Assembly: GCF_900104955.1 (NCBI RefSeq)
Contig: NZ_FNSI01000001.1
Location: forward strand, 2,638,001-2,702,000
DNA: 64,000 nucleotides
Source: Beijerinckia sp. 28-YEA-48
GTDB lineage: Bacteria; Pseudomonadota; Alphaproteobacteria; Rhizobiales; Beijerinckiaceae
Reading direction: 5' to 3'
Made by a program: the position numbers and the translations under genes
Part shown: piece after piece, positions 8,635-16,634 of the stretch
How positions within the stretch are numbered: the first letter of the stretch is position 1
Layout of the letters: each line of letters begins with the position of its first letter
The notes under the pieces: model-generated
Told to the model about the DNA's origin: nothing
Database searches by the model: none
The model's input: the letters and a program-made list of their open reading frames with translations, nothing else

Positions 8635-9519
8635 ATGAAACGGGACGATCTCAGCGATCTCGCCCTCTTCGCGGCCGTGGCCGAACAGAAGAGTTTCACC
8701 CGCGCCGCCGCCCTGCTCGGCATGTCGCAATCGGCGCTGAGCCACGCCATGAAAGCGCTGGAGGGGCGGCTCGGCCTGCGGCTGCTGGCGCGCACGACCC
8801 GCAGCGTGGAGACGACGGAAGCCGGGGAGCGCCTGCTGTGCGCCCTCAAGCCCGCCTTCGACGACATCGCCCACGAATTGACTGCGCTCGGTGAGTTGCG
8901 CGACAGGCCTAGCGGCACCATCCGCATCACCGCCGGCCGGCACGCGGCCACCTCTTGCCTGTGGCCGGCGCTGCGGCGCTTTCTGCCGAAACATCCCGAT
9001 GTCCAGGTGGAGGTTTCGGTTGACGCCGGCCTCACCGACATTGTCGCCGGCCGCTTTGATGCGGGCATCCGGATCGGCGAACAGATCGAGAAGGATATGA
9101 TCGCGGTACGTGTCAGCCCGCCGCTGCGCTCGATCGTCGTCGGCGCGCCCTCCTATTTCAAGAAACATCCCGCGCCCCGGCGGCCACAGGATCTCGCCGA
9201 TCACGACTGCATCAATTACCGCTTCGCCACCGCCGGCAGTCTCTACGTCTGGGAATTCGAGAAGAGCGGCCGGCCGATGAAAGTGCGGGTCAATGGCAGG
9301 CTCATCTTCAACGATGCCGAGATGATCATCGAGGCCGTGCTCGCTGGCCACGGCCTCGCCAATGTGTTCGAGGATCAGGTGAAATCCCACATCACCGCCG
9401 GCCGCCTGCGCACGGTCCTGAACGAATGGTGCTCGCCTTATCCGGGCTATTACCTCTATTACCCCAGCCGCCGGCAGACACCGGCGTTGAAGGCCTTGAT
9501 CGAGGCGATGCGCATTTAG
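8635..9519 (+). CDS. LysR-family transcriptional regulator
   Basis: 294 residues. The N-terminal winged helix-turn-helix (about 4-62) reads DLSDLALFAAVAEQKSFTRAA, then SQSALSHAMKALEGRLG. The effector-binding domain follows from about 90 to 290. The sequence style resembles the AaeR/PecT-type LysR group often found next to aldehyde or alcohol oxidoreductases. It is divergent from the zinc dehydrogenase, so auto-repression plus activation of that gene is the likely role. Its stop codon overlaps that of the convergent oxygenase gene (shared bases 9516-9519). Confidence 0.92.
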   Translation: MKRDDLSDLALFAAVAEQKSFTRAAALLGMSQSALSHAMKALEGRLGLRLLARTTRSVETTEAGERLLCALKPAFDDIAHELTALGELRDRPSGTIRITAGRHAATSCLWPALRRFLPKHPDVQVEVSVDAGLTDIVAGRFDAGIRIGEQIEKDMIAVRVSPPLRSIVVGAPSYFKKHPAPRRPQDLADHDCINYRFATAGSLYVWEFEKSGRPMKVRVNGRLIFNDAEMIIEAVLAGHGLANVFEDQVKSHITAGRLRTVLNEWCSPYPGYYLYYPSRRQTPALKALIEAMRI

Positions 9520-10547
9520 CGCGCCAGGCGTTGCGCCGTCGTCTGCGAAATGCCGGTCTGGCCGGTGGTGTAGGCTTGCGTCAGCAGGCTGCGGATATAG
9601 TCGCCGGCCACAACGGGCTCATAGACCCCACGCGTCGCCTCGCAGCTCGACAGAGTGGCAATGGTGGCGCGCGGATTTGGATAGGCGAAGAAGGAAATCG
9701 ACAAGCGCGGACGCGGGCTTAGATTGCGCACACGATGCAAGGTGGAAACATAGAGATCATTGGTCCAACGCGACAGCAGGTCGCCGACATTGATGACGAA
9801 TGTGCCGGCCTTCGGCGGCACATCGATCCATTCGCCACCCGCATTCTGCGCCTGCAGGCCACCAACATCATCCTGCTGCAGGATGGTGAAAGTGCCGTAG
9901 TCGGTATGCGGCGAAAATCCCCATAGACGATCGGCAACAGCGGGATCGACCGCCGGATAATGATTGAAGGAGTGGATGCAGCCGAGCCGGTCGTGGAAAT
10001 CCTCCAGATAGGTCTCGGGCATGCCAACGCTCAGGGAAAAGGCGCGGGAGAGCTGGCGAGCCAGCCGCACTTTATTGGCAATGGCCGTTTCAATCGCCGT
10101 CCTGAAACCAGGCAAGGCCGCCTCGGGCAACCATTGCGACCGGCCGGCGGGTGACGTCTCATCGATCACCTCTCCCGGATAGAGAGCCCGCGACGAATAA
10201 AGCCGCTCCTTACGATCGGCCTTGGTCAGTTTCTCGGCATCGGGCTCAAGGCCGCCGGTCTGGATGAACCCGAGGTTGGCCTCGTTGTTGCGGGCGAGGA
10301 TCAGTTCCTTTTGCGCCGTCGACAAGGCAAAGAATTGCTTGCCGAACGCGACCGTCGCCTCCATCTCGGTGCCGGCAATGCCGTGACCGGTGATATAGAA
10401 GAAGCCAATATCGATACAGGCCTGGCGGATGGCTCCGGCCACTTCTTGCCGCTCCTGGACAGATCCACCCGCCGCGAAGGGCGACAGATTGATGACCGGA
10501 ACGCTCGACACGCTGCTTCTCGTTTCGCTCCCAACAGCTTTACCCAT
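9516..10547 (-). CDS. Isopenicillin N synthase-like 2OG-Fe(II) oxygenase
   Basis: 343 residues. N-terminal DIOX_N region: VPVINLSPFA, then IDIGFFYITGHGI. The jelly-roll core has the iron ligands SPHTDYG (H and D) and STLHRV (distal H), with the 2-oxoglutarate-binding RPRLSIS motif. These define the plant-type/IPNS family of non-heme iron oxygenases, which hydroxylate or cyclise small molecules. The ATG at 10547 sits behind GAGGG and only 11 bp after the MarR gene on the same strand, so the two are probably one transcript. Substrate unknown; the regulator and divergent SDR/aldolase genes suggest a small catabolic route. Confidence 0.9.
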   Translation of the reverse strand: MGKAVGSETRSSVSSVPVINLSPFAAGGSVQERQEVAGAIRQACIDIGFFYITGHGIAGTEMEATVAFGKQFFALSTAQKELILARNNEANLGFIQTGGLEPDAEKLTKADRKERLYSSRALYPGEVIDETSPAGRSQWLPEAALPGFRTAIETAIANKVRLARQLSRAFSLSVGMPETYLEDFHDRLGCIHSFNHYPAVDPAVADRLWGFSPHTDYGTFTILQQDDVGGLQAQNAGGEWIDVPPKAGTFVINVGDLLSRWTNDLYVSTLHRVRNLSPRPRLSISFFAYPNPRATIATLSSCEATRGVYEPVVAGDYIRSLLTQAYTTGQTGISQTTAQRLAR

Positions 10548-10558
10548 CACACCCTCAC

Positions 10559-11077
10559 TTATGATGACTTTCTGATCCGCTTGCTCTCGCCCGTCCGCCG
10601 CGACGACTTGGCCCCACCTTTCATCTCCGTCTCGACATCGACGTCACCAAGGGCGTGGTTGACGCTTTTGAGAATGGCGACGAGGCCAACAAGATCGACG
10701 TGGCGGACCAGGGGCCAGATGACCTTGCGATAGTCGACGCCCGCGTCCGTCAATGCTTCGAGCGTTTCCTGCCCGCGCTGGGTCAACATCAGATGCGGTG
10801 ACGCCTTGTGATCCTGATTGAGCACGAGCTGCACCAGCCGATCAGCAACAAGCTCATCGGTGATGCGCTGCACGTTCTGGCGGGTAACGCCAAGGCGGCG
10901 GGCGATCTGCGGGACGGAAAGAAGTTCCATCGAGGCCGCACGCAACACCTGCCAGCGCGCCTGCGTCTGCCCGCCCTTGGCGGCTAGCACCGCCCCATGG
11001 CGCCGAAAGGTGGCCGAGAGCGCATAAGCCTCGATGGCCAATTGATCGATAATTTCGATATCTGATTTCTGCATCAT
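10559..11077 (-). CDS. MarR-family regulator
   Basis: 172 residues. The winged-helix core is at about 45-115: LSVPQIARRLGVTRQNVQRITDEL is the recognition helix region and the wing contains HLMLTQRG. A Lys/Arg/Ser-rich tail of about 20 residues is unusual for the family. It is the first gene of a two-gene unit with the oxygenase and is divergent from the SDR-aldolase-binding-protein genes. The start is taken at the first of two adjacent ATGs (11077/11074); no clear ribosome site is visible. It likely represses both directions from the dyad at 11089. Confidence 0.9.
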   Translation of the reverse strand: MMQKSDIEIIDQLAIEAYALSATFRRHGAVLAAKGGQTQARWQVLRAASMELLSVPQIARRLGVTRQNVQRITDELVADRLVQLVLNQDHKASPHLMLTQRGQETLEALTDAGVDYRKVIWPLVRHVDLVGLVAILKSVNHALGDVDVETEMKGGAKSSRRTGESKRIRKSS

Positions 11078-11088
11078 ATTTTCATATT

Positions 11089-11102
11089 GACAATAAATTG
11101 TC
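11089..11102. promoter_or_regulatory. Candidate MarR operator dyad
   Basis: GACAAT-AA-ATTGTC is a perfect 6-2-6 inverted repeat in the narrow gap between divergent MarR and SDR genes. It is 11 bp from the MarR start, overlapping the likely promoters in both directions. A looser ATTGAC/GTCAAT pair encloses it. AT-rich palindromes of this size are typical MarR sites. Confidence 0.55.
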
Positions 11103-11147
11103 TGTTCGTCAATCTGTGTTCATTGTTCGCGTATGTGGGAGACGAGT

Positions 11148-11903
11148 GTGAGACTGCAAGGCAAAACAGCAATTGTGACGGGGGGCGGCCGCGGCATCGG
11201 CGCGGAATATTGCAAGGCGCTCGCCAATGTCGGCGCAGCCGTTCTGGTGGCCGACCTCGACGGGGATGGCGCCAAGCACGTCGCGAACGAGATCGTCGAG
11301 GCGGGCGGCCGGGCCCACGCTTTCCGCCTCGATGTATCCTCGCCCCAAGACACGAAGGCCATGGCCGATGCGGCGCAAGAAAAGTTCGGCGGCATCGACA
11401 TTCTCGTCAATAACGCCGCCATGTACGCCAATCTGACGCGCAAGCGTTACGACGAGATCACCCCCGACGAATTCGATCAGGTGATGGCCGTCAATGTCAA
11501 AGGCGTCTGGCTGTGCACTATGGCCGTCGTACCGGCCATGATCCAACGCGGCGGCGGCCATATCATCAATATCGGCTCAGGCAGCGTGTTTGTCGGCGGC
11601 AACGGGCTTGTCCACTATGTCGCCTCAAAAATGGGCGTGATGGGTCTCAGCCGCGCGCTGGCGCGCGAACTCGGCCAGTACAATATCTGCGTCAACACGC
11701 TGATCCCCGGCCTTACCGACAGCAGTTCCAATCGCGCCAATACGACGCCGGAATATCTCGCAAGCGAGGCCAAGCAGCGTTCGATCCAGCGCGTACAGAC
11801 ACCGCAGGACCTGATCGGCCCACTCCTCTTCCTTGCCTCCGACGACAGCCATTTCGTCTCCGGCCAGAACCTCAATTGCGACGGCGGCCGCCTCTTCATC
11901 TGA
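11148..11903 (+). CDS. Short-chain dehydrogenase/reductase (classical SDR)
   Basis: About 251 residues from the GTG start at 11148, which lies 7 bp behind a GGGAGA ribosome site; the in-frame ATG at 11133 overlaps that site and is less likely. The Rossmann motif is TGGGRGIG near the N-terminus, followed by NNAA, a catalytic Ser in INIGSGSVF and YVASK with the catalytic Tyr and Lys. It is an NAD(P)-dependent oxidoreductase of the FabG-like group. It is followed after 10 bp by a class II aldolase gene; the pair suggests oxidation of a hydroxy-acid or sugar-like compound followed by C-C cleavage or decarboxylation. Confidence 0.92.
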   Translation: MRLQGKTAIVTGGGRGIGAEYCKALANVGAAVLVADLDGDGAKHVANEIVEAGGRAHAFRLDVSSPQDTKAMADAAQEKFGGIDILVNNAAMYANLTRKRYDEITPDEFDQVMAVNVKGVWLCTMAVVPAMIQRGGGHIINIGSGSVFVGGNGLVHYVASKMGVMGLSRALARELGQYNICVNTLIPGLTDSSSNRANTTPEYLASEAKQRSIQRVQTPQDLIGPLLFLASDDSHFVSGQNLNCDGGRLFI

Positions 11904-11913
11904 CGGAGCATTC

Positions 11914-12672
11914 ATGGAAAAGCCTTCCGACCGCATGCGCGACCAGCTCGAACAGCTCGCGCTCGCTTGCCGTATCCTTGAAATGGAAGGGCATGGCGAT
12001 CTGGCGCAGGGACATCTGTCCCTGCGCGACGATAGCGGCGATTTCTTCTGGATGAAGCGCAACGACATCGGCCTCGGCGAAGTGATAGGGCCACAGGATT
12101 TCGTCGCGCTTTCCTTCCACGGCAAGCAGCTTTCCGGCAGCGGACGGTCGCATTCCGAATGGCCGATCCATTCGGAGATTCTTAAAGCGCGACCGGATGT
12201 GCGCATCGTCGCCCATAGTCATCCGCAGTTCGCCTGCCTGCTGACAGCGGCCGAACCGGCGTTCCATCCCTATACGATCGAGGCCGACAAACTGACCCGC
12301 ATTGGCTTCTTCGGTGGAACATCGGCATTGATCAACGATAGCGAGGCTGGGGGCGACGTGGCCCAGGCGCTTGGCGCAGCCGACATTCTGTTCCTCGCCA
12401 ATCACGGCGTCGTTTTCTGCGGCGCCACGGTTGCGGAGGCGGTGTGTCGCGGCATTTTTCTGGAACGTGCGGCGCGGGTCGAAGTGATGGCCGCGGCGGT
12501 TGACCTGAAGTGGCGACGCTTACCCGATGCGGAAGAACGCGCCGTGCGCCACCAACAAATGATCGGACCTGGTCACATCGATCAGACCTGGGCCTATTTT
12601 CAACGCAAGCTCGCGGCGCAGTATTCGGCGGCCGACGGCGCGCCCAGGCCCGTTTTCGGCAACAGGATTTAA
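11914..12672 (+). CDS. Class II aldolase/adducin family protein
   Basis: 252 residues. The family fold is shown by RMRDQLEQLALACRILEMEG, GHLSLRD and the metal-ligand motifs AHSHPQF (two His, about 111-113) and NHGVVF (third His, about 171). Members are Zn-dependent aldolases, epimerases or decarboxylases acting on L-fuculose phosphate or similar hydroxy acids. The ATG at 11914 has GGAG 7 bp upstream and starts 10 bp after the SDR stop, so the genes are co-transcribed. The actual substrate is not evident. Confidence 0.9.
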   Translation: MEKPSDRMRDQLEQLALACRILEMEGHGDLAQGHLSLRDDSGDFFWMKRNDIGLGEVIGPQDFVALSFHGKQLSGSGRSHSEWPIHSEILKARPDVRIVAHSHPQFACLLTAAEPAFHPYTIEADKLTRIGFFGGTSALINDSEAGGDVAQALGAADILFLANHGVVFCGATVAEAVCRGIFLERAARVEVMAAAVDLKWRRLPDAEERAVRHQQMIGPGHIDQTWAYFQRKLAAQYSAADGAPRPVFGNRI

Positions 12673-12711
12673 GCGACATCTTCGTACAGTTCAGCGTCAG
12701 GGAGAGTTGTC

Positions 12712-13686
12712 ATGAGAGGTTTCCGCATCAGGACATTGGCAGCCACTTTGGCCATAGCCGTTTCATCGCCAGGCCAGGCGCTTGAAAAGATCAATTTCCT
12801 GCTCGCCGCACCGCCAGCCCTGCCCGCTTTCTCGCCGCTCATCATGGCCAAAGAAAACGGCTACTATGCCGAAGCAGGCTATGACGTAGAATTCCATACC
12901 GCACGTGGCGGGCTCGACATCGCCAAGCAGGTCGGCGTCGGCAATGCCGAATTTGGCCTGTCTCTTGGCGACGCGCCGATTGTCGTGCGCGCCAACGCCA
13001 TTCCGATCAAGATCGTTGCTTTGCTTGGCGGCGGCGCACTCGGCGTACTCGTGGCGCGGAAGGATCGCGGCATCGAGAAGATCGAGGATCTGCGCGGCAA
13101 GAAGATTTCGGTGATGTCGTTCCAGGAAGCCAATTTCTTTGCCACGCTTGGCGCTCTCGCCCGACATGGCATCGGCCGGGGCGAGGCGGACATCCAAGCT
13201 GTCGGCCCGAGCGGCGTGATTGGCCTTGTCATTGCTGGCGCTGTCGATGCCTGTATCTGCACGCCGGATTGGGAGATCAGCGTACAGGATGGTGTCGGAC
13301 CGACGCTATCAATGCCGCTCAAGGATTATATCCCGACCACGGCACAGGCGATCGTCGCTTCCGACGCGATGATAGCCAAACGGCCGGAGACGGTGCGCGC
13401 CATCGTGCAGGCCAGTTTGAAAGGCCTGAAGTTCGTCATGGACGACCCGCAGACAGCGACCAAAATCTACGTGCGCGCCGTTCCCTCCTTCCAAGGCAAG
13501 GAGGATGTCGTTCTGCGCATGTTCCAAAATTATATCGAGCGCACGTATAAGGGACAGAAAGTTCTGGGCGAGACAGATCCGGACGTTCTGGCGCAGATGC
13601 AGAAACTCTATCTTGACCTCGGCGTGATCGAGAAGCCGTCGCCCGTCGAGAGTTTCTACACCAATGCTTTCGTTCAGCCGCGATGA
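12712..13686 (+). CDS. NMT1/THI5-like ABC substrate-binding protein
   Basis: 324 residues with an N-terminal signal peptide (about 1-23, ending near GQALEK). The mature part has the SsuA/TauA/THI5 periplasmic-binding fold: LPAFSPLIMAKENGYYAEAGYDVEF, then VGNAEFGLSLGDAPIVV and LRGKKISVMSFQ. Such proteins feed taurine, sulfonate, nitrate, thiamine-precursor or aromatic-acid ABC importers. It is preceded by GGAGAG and is the third gene downstream of the MarR operator. No permease or ATPase gene is nearby, so it must use a transporter encoded elsewhere. Confidence 0.9.
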   Translation: MRGFRIRTLAATLAIAVSSPGQALEKINFLLAAPPALPAFSPLIMAKENGYYAEAGYDVEFHTARGGLDIAKQVGVGNAEFGLSLGDAPIVVRANAIPIKIVALLGGGALGVLVARKDRGIEKIEDLRGKKISVMSFQEANFFATLGALARHGIGRGEADIQAVGPSGVIGLVIAGAVDACICTPDWEISVQDGVGPTLSMPLKDYIPTTAQAIVASDAMIAKRPETVRAIVQASLKGLKFVMDDPQTATKIYVRAVPSFQGKEDVVLRMFQNYIERTYKGQKVLGETDPDVLAQMQKLYLDLGVIEKPSPVESFYTNAFVQPR

Positions 13687-13693
13687 ACAGCCC

Positions 13694-14935
13694 TTATCGC
13701 GGCTGGCCCACCTGCCGCAGACCAGTGAGCATCACCGTCCCCGCCGCGACGATGAGCGCGCCCGCCCAATAAGGGGCGCTCGTGCCAAGATTGAGCGCCA
13801 GAGCTGCGGCGAGTAGCGGGCCGAAGATGCGGGCGATGGCCTGTTGCCCCTGATAGGCGCCTTGCACGCGTCCCTGCGTTTCGTCACTGGCCGCATTGGC
13901 GACAAGGCCGTTCATCGCTGGCATGAACAGTCCGTCGCCCAAGGTGAAGACGACGATCGCGAGGATGAGCAGGAACACCGACGGCAGCAGCACGATCGCG
14001 CCGATCAGCAGAAAACCCGCGGCATTGATCATCAGTCCGGCGCGCGCCAGCCGGTACTCGCCATAACGCGGCAGCAAGCGGCGGGTCAGTACGCCTTGAG
14101 CGAGAATATCCATTATGCCGACGACAAATAGGGCCATGCCGATGCCAAGCGGGCCGAAGCGCAGCACCTCGATCATAAAGACCGAGATATTGCTCTGCAT
14201 CATCGTGGCGGCGAAATAGAACAGGAAGGACGCAGCGAAAGCGATGCGCAGGGTACGATCACTAAGCACGCCGGAAAATTGCGACAGGACGTTGAGCTGG
14301 CGCCAGCGCAACACCGGCGCGCGCCGCTCAGCCGGCAGGGTTTCCCCCAGCGCCACGTGCACCCAAAGCATGTTGAGCAAAGCCAGAACGGCAGCCGCGA
14401 ACAAGGGCGCCGTCGGCGAGATTTCGCCAAGCAGACCGCCGACCACCGGACCGAACATGAAACCAACGCCGCCCGCCGCACCCAGCATGCCATAAACGCG
14501 CCCGCGCTCAGCGGGCGGCGTCACGTCGGCGACGCTGGCATAGATGGCGCCGATATTGCCGGCGGTCAGGCCATCAATGATACGACCCGCGAAGAGAACC
14601 GACAAAGCGCCGCCGATGCCAAACACCACATAGCCGATGGCTGATCCAAAGAGTGAGACAAGCAAGACCGGCCGACGGCCGTAACGGTCGCTCAGCGCAC
14701 CAAGAACCGGCGCTGCCAGAAAGGCGCAGGCGGCATAGACCGAGACGATCACACCGACGGTGAGCGCGAGCTGCGATTCAGGCACGTAACGGCCGACCAG
14801 AAGTGGGACGACCGGATTGATGATGGTGAAGCCACTGACATTGAGAAAGACGGTGACCGCCAGGATCGCGGTTCTATCGGTCAGCAGGCTGGAAGCGGAG
14901 GAAACAAAATTTTGACGTTGGATTAGACGATACAT
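13694..14935 (-). CDS. Tet/Bcr-type MFS drug efflux protein
   Basis: 413 residues, 12 predicted membrane helices. Motif A GALSDRYGRRPVLL follows helix 2 and a proline/glycine-rich motif C (GFMFGPVVGGLLGE) is in helix 5, the marks of H+-driven drug antiporters of the TetA/Bcr group. It should export a hydrophobic drug from the cytoplasm. The start at 14935 is inside a 13-nt overlap with an upstream leader reading frame (14923-15096), and a hairpin at 14937-14963 encloses its ribosome site, suggesting translation-controlled expression. It is convergent with the binding-protein gene, 7 bp apart. Confidence 0.92.
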   Translation of the reverse strand: MYRLIQRQNFVSSASSLLTDRTAILAVTVFLNVSGFTIINPVVPLLVGRYVPESQLALTVGVIVSVYAACAFLAAPVLGALSDRYGRRPVLLVSLFGSAIGYVVFGIGGALSVLFAGRIIDGLTAGNIGAIYASVADVTPPAERGRVYGMLGAAGGVGFMFGPVVGGLLGEISPTAPLFAAAVLALLNMLWVHVALGETLPAERRAPVLRWRQLNVLSQFSGVLSDRTLRIAFAASFLFYFAATMMQSNISVFMIEVLRFGPLGIGMALFVVGIMDILAQGVLTRRLLPRYGEYRLARAGLMINAAGFLLIGAIVLLPSVFLLILAIVVFTLGDGLFMPAMNGLVANAASDETQGRVQGAYQGQQAIARIFGPLLAAALALNLGTSAPYWAGALIVAAGTVMLTGLRQVGQPR

Positions 14936-15096
14936 GGACCGGTCTCACGTTCTGGGTCCGGTCGATGCAAGGTCGAAAGAACGAGCACCCAGCCGAACCA
15001 GCGCGCCGAAGCGCTTGGATCGCCGTGGTGCCTCAGGCCCCAGATGTTTCGGAACCGGACAGTGCTTCCCTTAGGGGAAGGGTCTGGACCTACCAT
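14923..15096 (-). CDS. Putative regulatory leader peptide overlapping the MFS start
   Basis: A 57-codon frame starting at ATG 15096 and ending at TAA 14923-14925, 13 nt inside the MFS gene in another frame. The central part ARWFGWVLVLSTLHRP is hydrophobic and Trp-rich, and the tail is charged (HRPDPERETG). It is preceded by a 7-bp hairpin (GGTCTGG/CCAGACC, 15080-15103) that includes the start codon. A CTTCCC/GGGAAG hairpin (15065-15080) follows. Overlap with the next start and the hairpin there fit ribosome-stalling or translational-coupling control of a resistance pump. Coding is not proven; the reading is an inference from architecture. Confidence 0.5.
   Translation of the reverse strand: MVGPDPSPKGSTVRFRNIWGLRHHGDPSASARWFGWVLVLSTLHRPDPERETGPCIV
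14937..14963 (-). promoter_or_regulatory. Hairpin enclosing the MFS ribosome-binding site
   Basis: GACCGG at 14958-14963 and its complement at 14937-14942 form a perfect 6-bp stem with a 15-nt loop that contains the only Shine-Dalgarno-like sequence (GUGAGA) of the MFS gene. The stem ends one nucleotide before the MFS start codon. A ribosome translating the leader frame would open the stem. Confidence 0.55.
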
Positions 15097-15202
15097 ACCA
15101 GACCTGCCTTTTTCGACGCGGCCAATATAGAGCGACTGTAGGCGGCGCGCTAGCCCATTACGATGTGTGCGCCGCCAGATGATCTGCCCCTGCCTGACGC
15201 GC

Positions 15203-15517
15203 TCAGACCGACTGATCGTCAAAGAGCAACATCAGGTAATCACCGTCGTTAGGCGCGAACCGCACGCGGTCGGCGGCGCAAGCCTTGCCCGTCTCGCTGG
15301 CGAAAGCCTCGCGGATGGCCGCGACACTGTCGAAATATAGGGTGGCGACGAAATGGGGCGTATCGCTTGCCCCCGGCCTGACAATGGCGCCGGTGCTGGT
15401 TTCGTAACGCCGCAAACCGGGCAAGCGTTTGGCGAGCGGCACGTGAACGTCGAAGTAGTGCTTTTCAAAGGCTGCGGGATCGGCCGGCTTGTTATAGATG
15501 ACCAGCATCTTTGCCAT
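15203..15517 (-). CDS. EthD-family protein
   Basis: 104 residues from ATG 15517, 7 nt behind AAGGAG. It is a small ferredoxin-like alpha/beta-barrel dimer of the EthD family (KMLVIYNKPADPAAFEKHYFDVHVPLAKRLPGL, split here as two halves; FVATLYFDSVAAI). EthD proteins accompany cytochrome P450 ether-degradation systems, but many stand-alone homologues have unknown roles, often in polyketide-like or aromatic ring chemistry. It lies 107 bp upstream of the leader/MFS unit on the same strand and may be transcribed with it. Confidence 0.85.
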   Translation of the reverse strand: MAKMLVIYNKPADPAAFEKHYFDVHVPLAKRLPGLRRYETSTGAIVRPGASDTPHFVATLYFDSVAAIREAFASETGKACAADRVRFAPNDGDYLMLLFDDQSV

Positions 15518-15626
15518 CACTGTTCTCCTTGTCTGTAGCGCGATATGGCATCGCTACTCCCATGTCGCGACGAAAGGGCCTGCTTCGACAGGATGATGGA
15601 AAAATCTTATGCGCGGCAATCCGGAC

Positions 15627-16295
15627 TTACGGCCCGACAAGCCGGGTCACTTCCTTGCGCAGGCGCGGCAGCACATCCTTTTCGAACCAGGGATTCTTCT
15701 TCAGCCAGGAGTTATTCCGCCACGAGGGATGCGGCAGGGCGATGACTTTCGGCGTCGCGGCGAAGGCCGCGCGCCAATCGCGCACCAGATCGGTCATGCC
15801 GCCTGATGCCGGCACCGGCAGACCCAAGCGCTGGCGATGCCAGGCCTGGGCATAGATGCCGATGGTGAGAATGGTTTCGATCTGCGGCATGGCCTGCATC
15901 AGCTCTTCATGCCAGCGGCGCGCGCATTCTCGGCGTGGCGGCAGATCGCCTTTCTTGGCGTCGTGCCCAGGAAAGCAGAAGCCCATCGGCACGATGGCGA
16001 TGCGCGAGGTGTCGTAGAAAGTCTCGTTGTCGACCCCCATCCATTGCCGCAGCCGATCGCCGGAGGGATCGGTGAAGGGCATGCCCGAAGCATGAACGCG
16101 CACACCCGGCGCCTGCCCCGCGATCAACAGCCGCGCCGTCGACGATGGCCGCACGACCGGGTTCGGCTCATGCGGCAGCGGTGCCTTGTCGGGCGTCTCG
16201 ATGCAGATGCGGCAGGCCGCGATGTCGCGCGTCAGCGCGGCCAGTTTCCGCTGTCCCGTTGTCTCGCCCCTCTCAGTTTGCTTGGTCAAGATCAA
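15627..16295 (-). CDS. Uracil-DNA glycosylase family protein
   Basis: 222 residues. The active-site region AGQAPGVRVHASGMPFTD (about 58-75) and C-terminal motif HPSWRNNSWLKKN (about 185-197) place it in the UDG superfamily. The N-terminal CRICIETP Cys pair resembles the iron-sulfur ligand region of family 4/5 enzymes, but I cannot identify a full four-Cys set. It probably removes uracil or a related base from DNA. The start is a TTG (16295, or 16289) since no ATG precedes the conserved domain; an AGGA precedes it. The flanks (EthD, SemiSWEET) give no functional link. Confidence 0.85.
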   Translation of the reverse strand: MILTKQTERGETTGQRKLAALTRDIAACRICIETPDKAPLPHEPNPVVRPSSTARLLIAGQAPGVRVHASGMPFTDPSGDRLRQWMGVDNETFYDTSRIAIVPMGFCFPGHDAKKGDLPPRRECARRWHEELMQAMPQIETILTIGIYAQAWHRQRLGLPVPASGGMTDLVRDWRAAFAATPKVIALPHPSWRNNSWLKKNPWFEKDVLPRLRKEVTRLVGP

Positions 16296-16334
16296 TCGTC
16301 CTAGCGCCGCTCCAGCCCAAGGCGATGCCCTGGT

Positions 16335-16634
16335 TCATTTTTTCTCGTTCGGAGCGATCGTGTCCGCAACAGCATTTTTGGCGCGCCGCGGCAAAATCGT
16401 CATCACGAGAATGAAAGCTGAAAGTAACAGATTGAAGCCATTGCTGACGATCAGAGGCCAAGCGCCAAGCAACAGGCCGTAGGCGGTCCACAGCGCAAAG
16501 GCGAGCACCGTCAGCAAATAGGCCCCCGGCGAGATCGATTCCGTATCCCTTGTTCGGATGATGCGCCAAGCCTGCGGCACAAAGCTCGCCATGGAGCAGA
16601 TCGCCGCGAATGTTCCGATGCCGACAATGATCAT
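16335..16634 (-). CDS. SemiSWEET-type small sugar transporter
   Basis: 99 residues with three predicted membrane helices, the usual size of bacterial SemiSWEETs, which act as dimers and move mono- or disaccharides passively. The PQ-loop motif is FVPQAWRIIRTRDTESIS (about 17-34), and helix 3 includes VSNGFNLLLSAFIL with the substrate-pocket Asn. The ATG at 16634 begins directly before helix 1; upstream sequence in frame is not membrane-like. It may share a transcript with the downstream DNA glycosylase gene (39-bp gap). Confidence 0.88.
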   Translation of the reverse strand: MIIVGIGTFAAICSMASFVPQAWRIIRTRDTESISPGAYLLTVLAFALWTAYGLLLGAWPLIVSNGFNLLLSAFILVMTILPRRAKNAVADTIAPNEKK

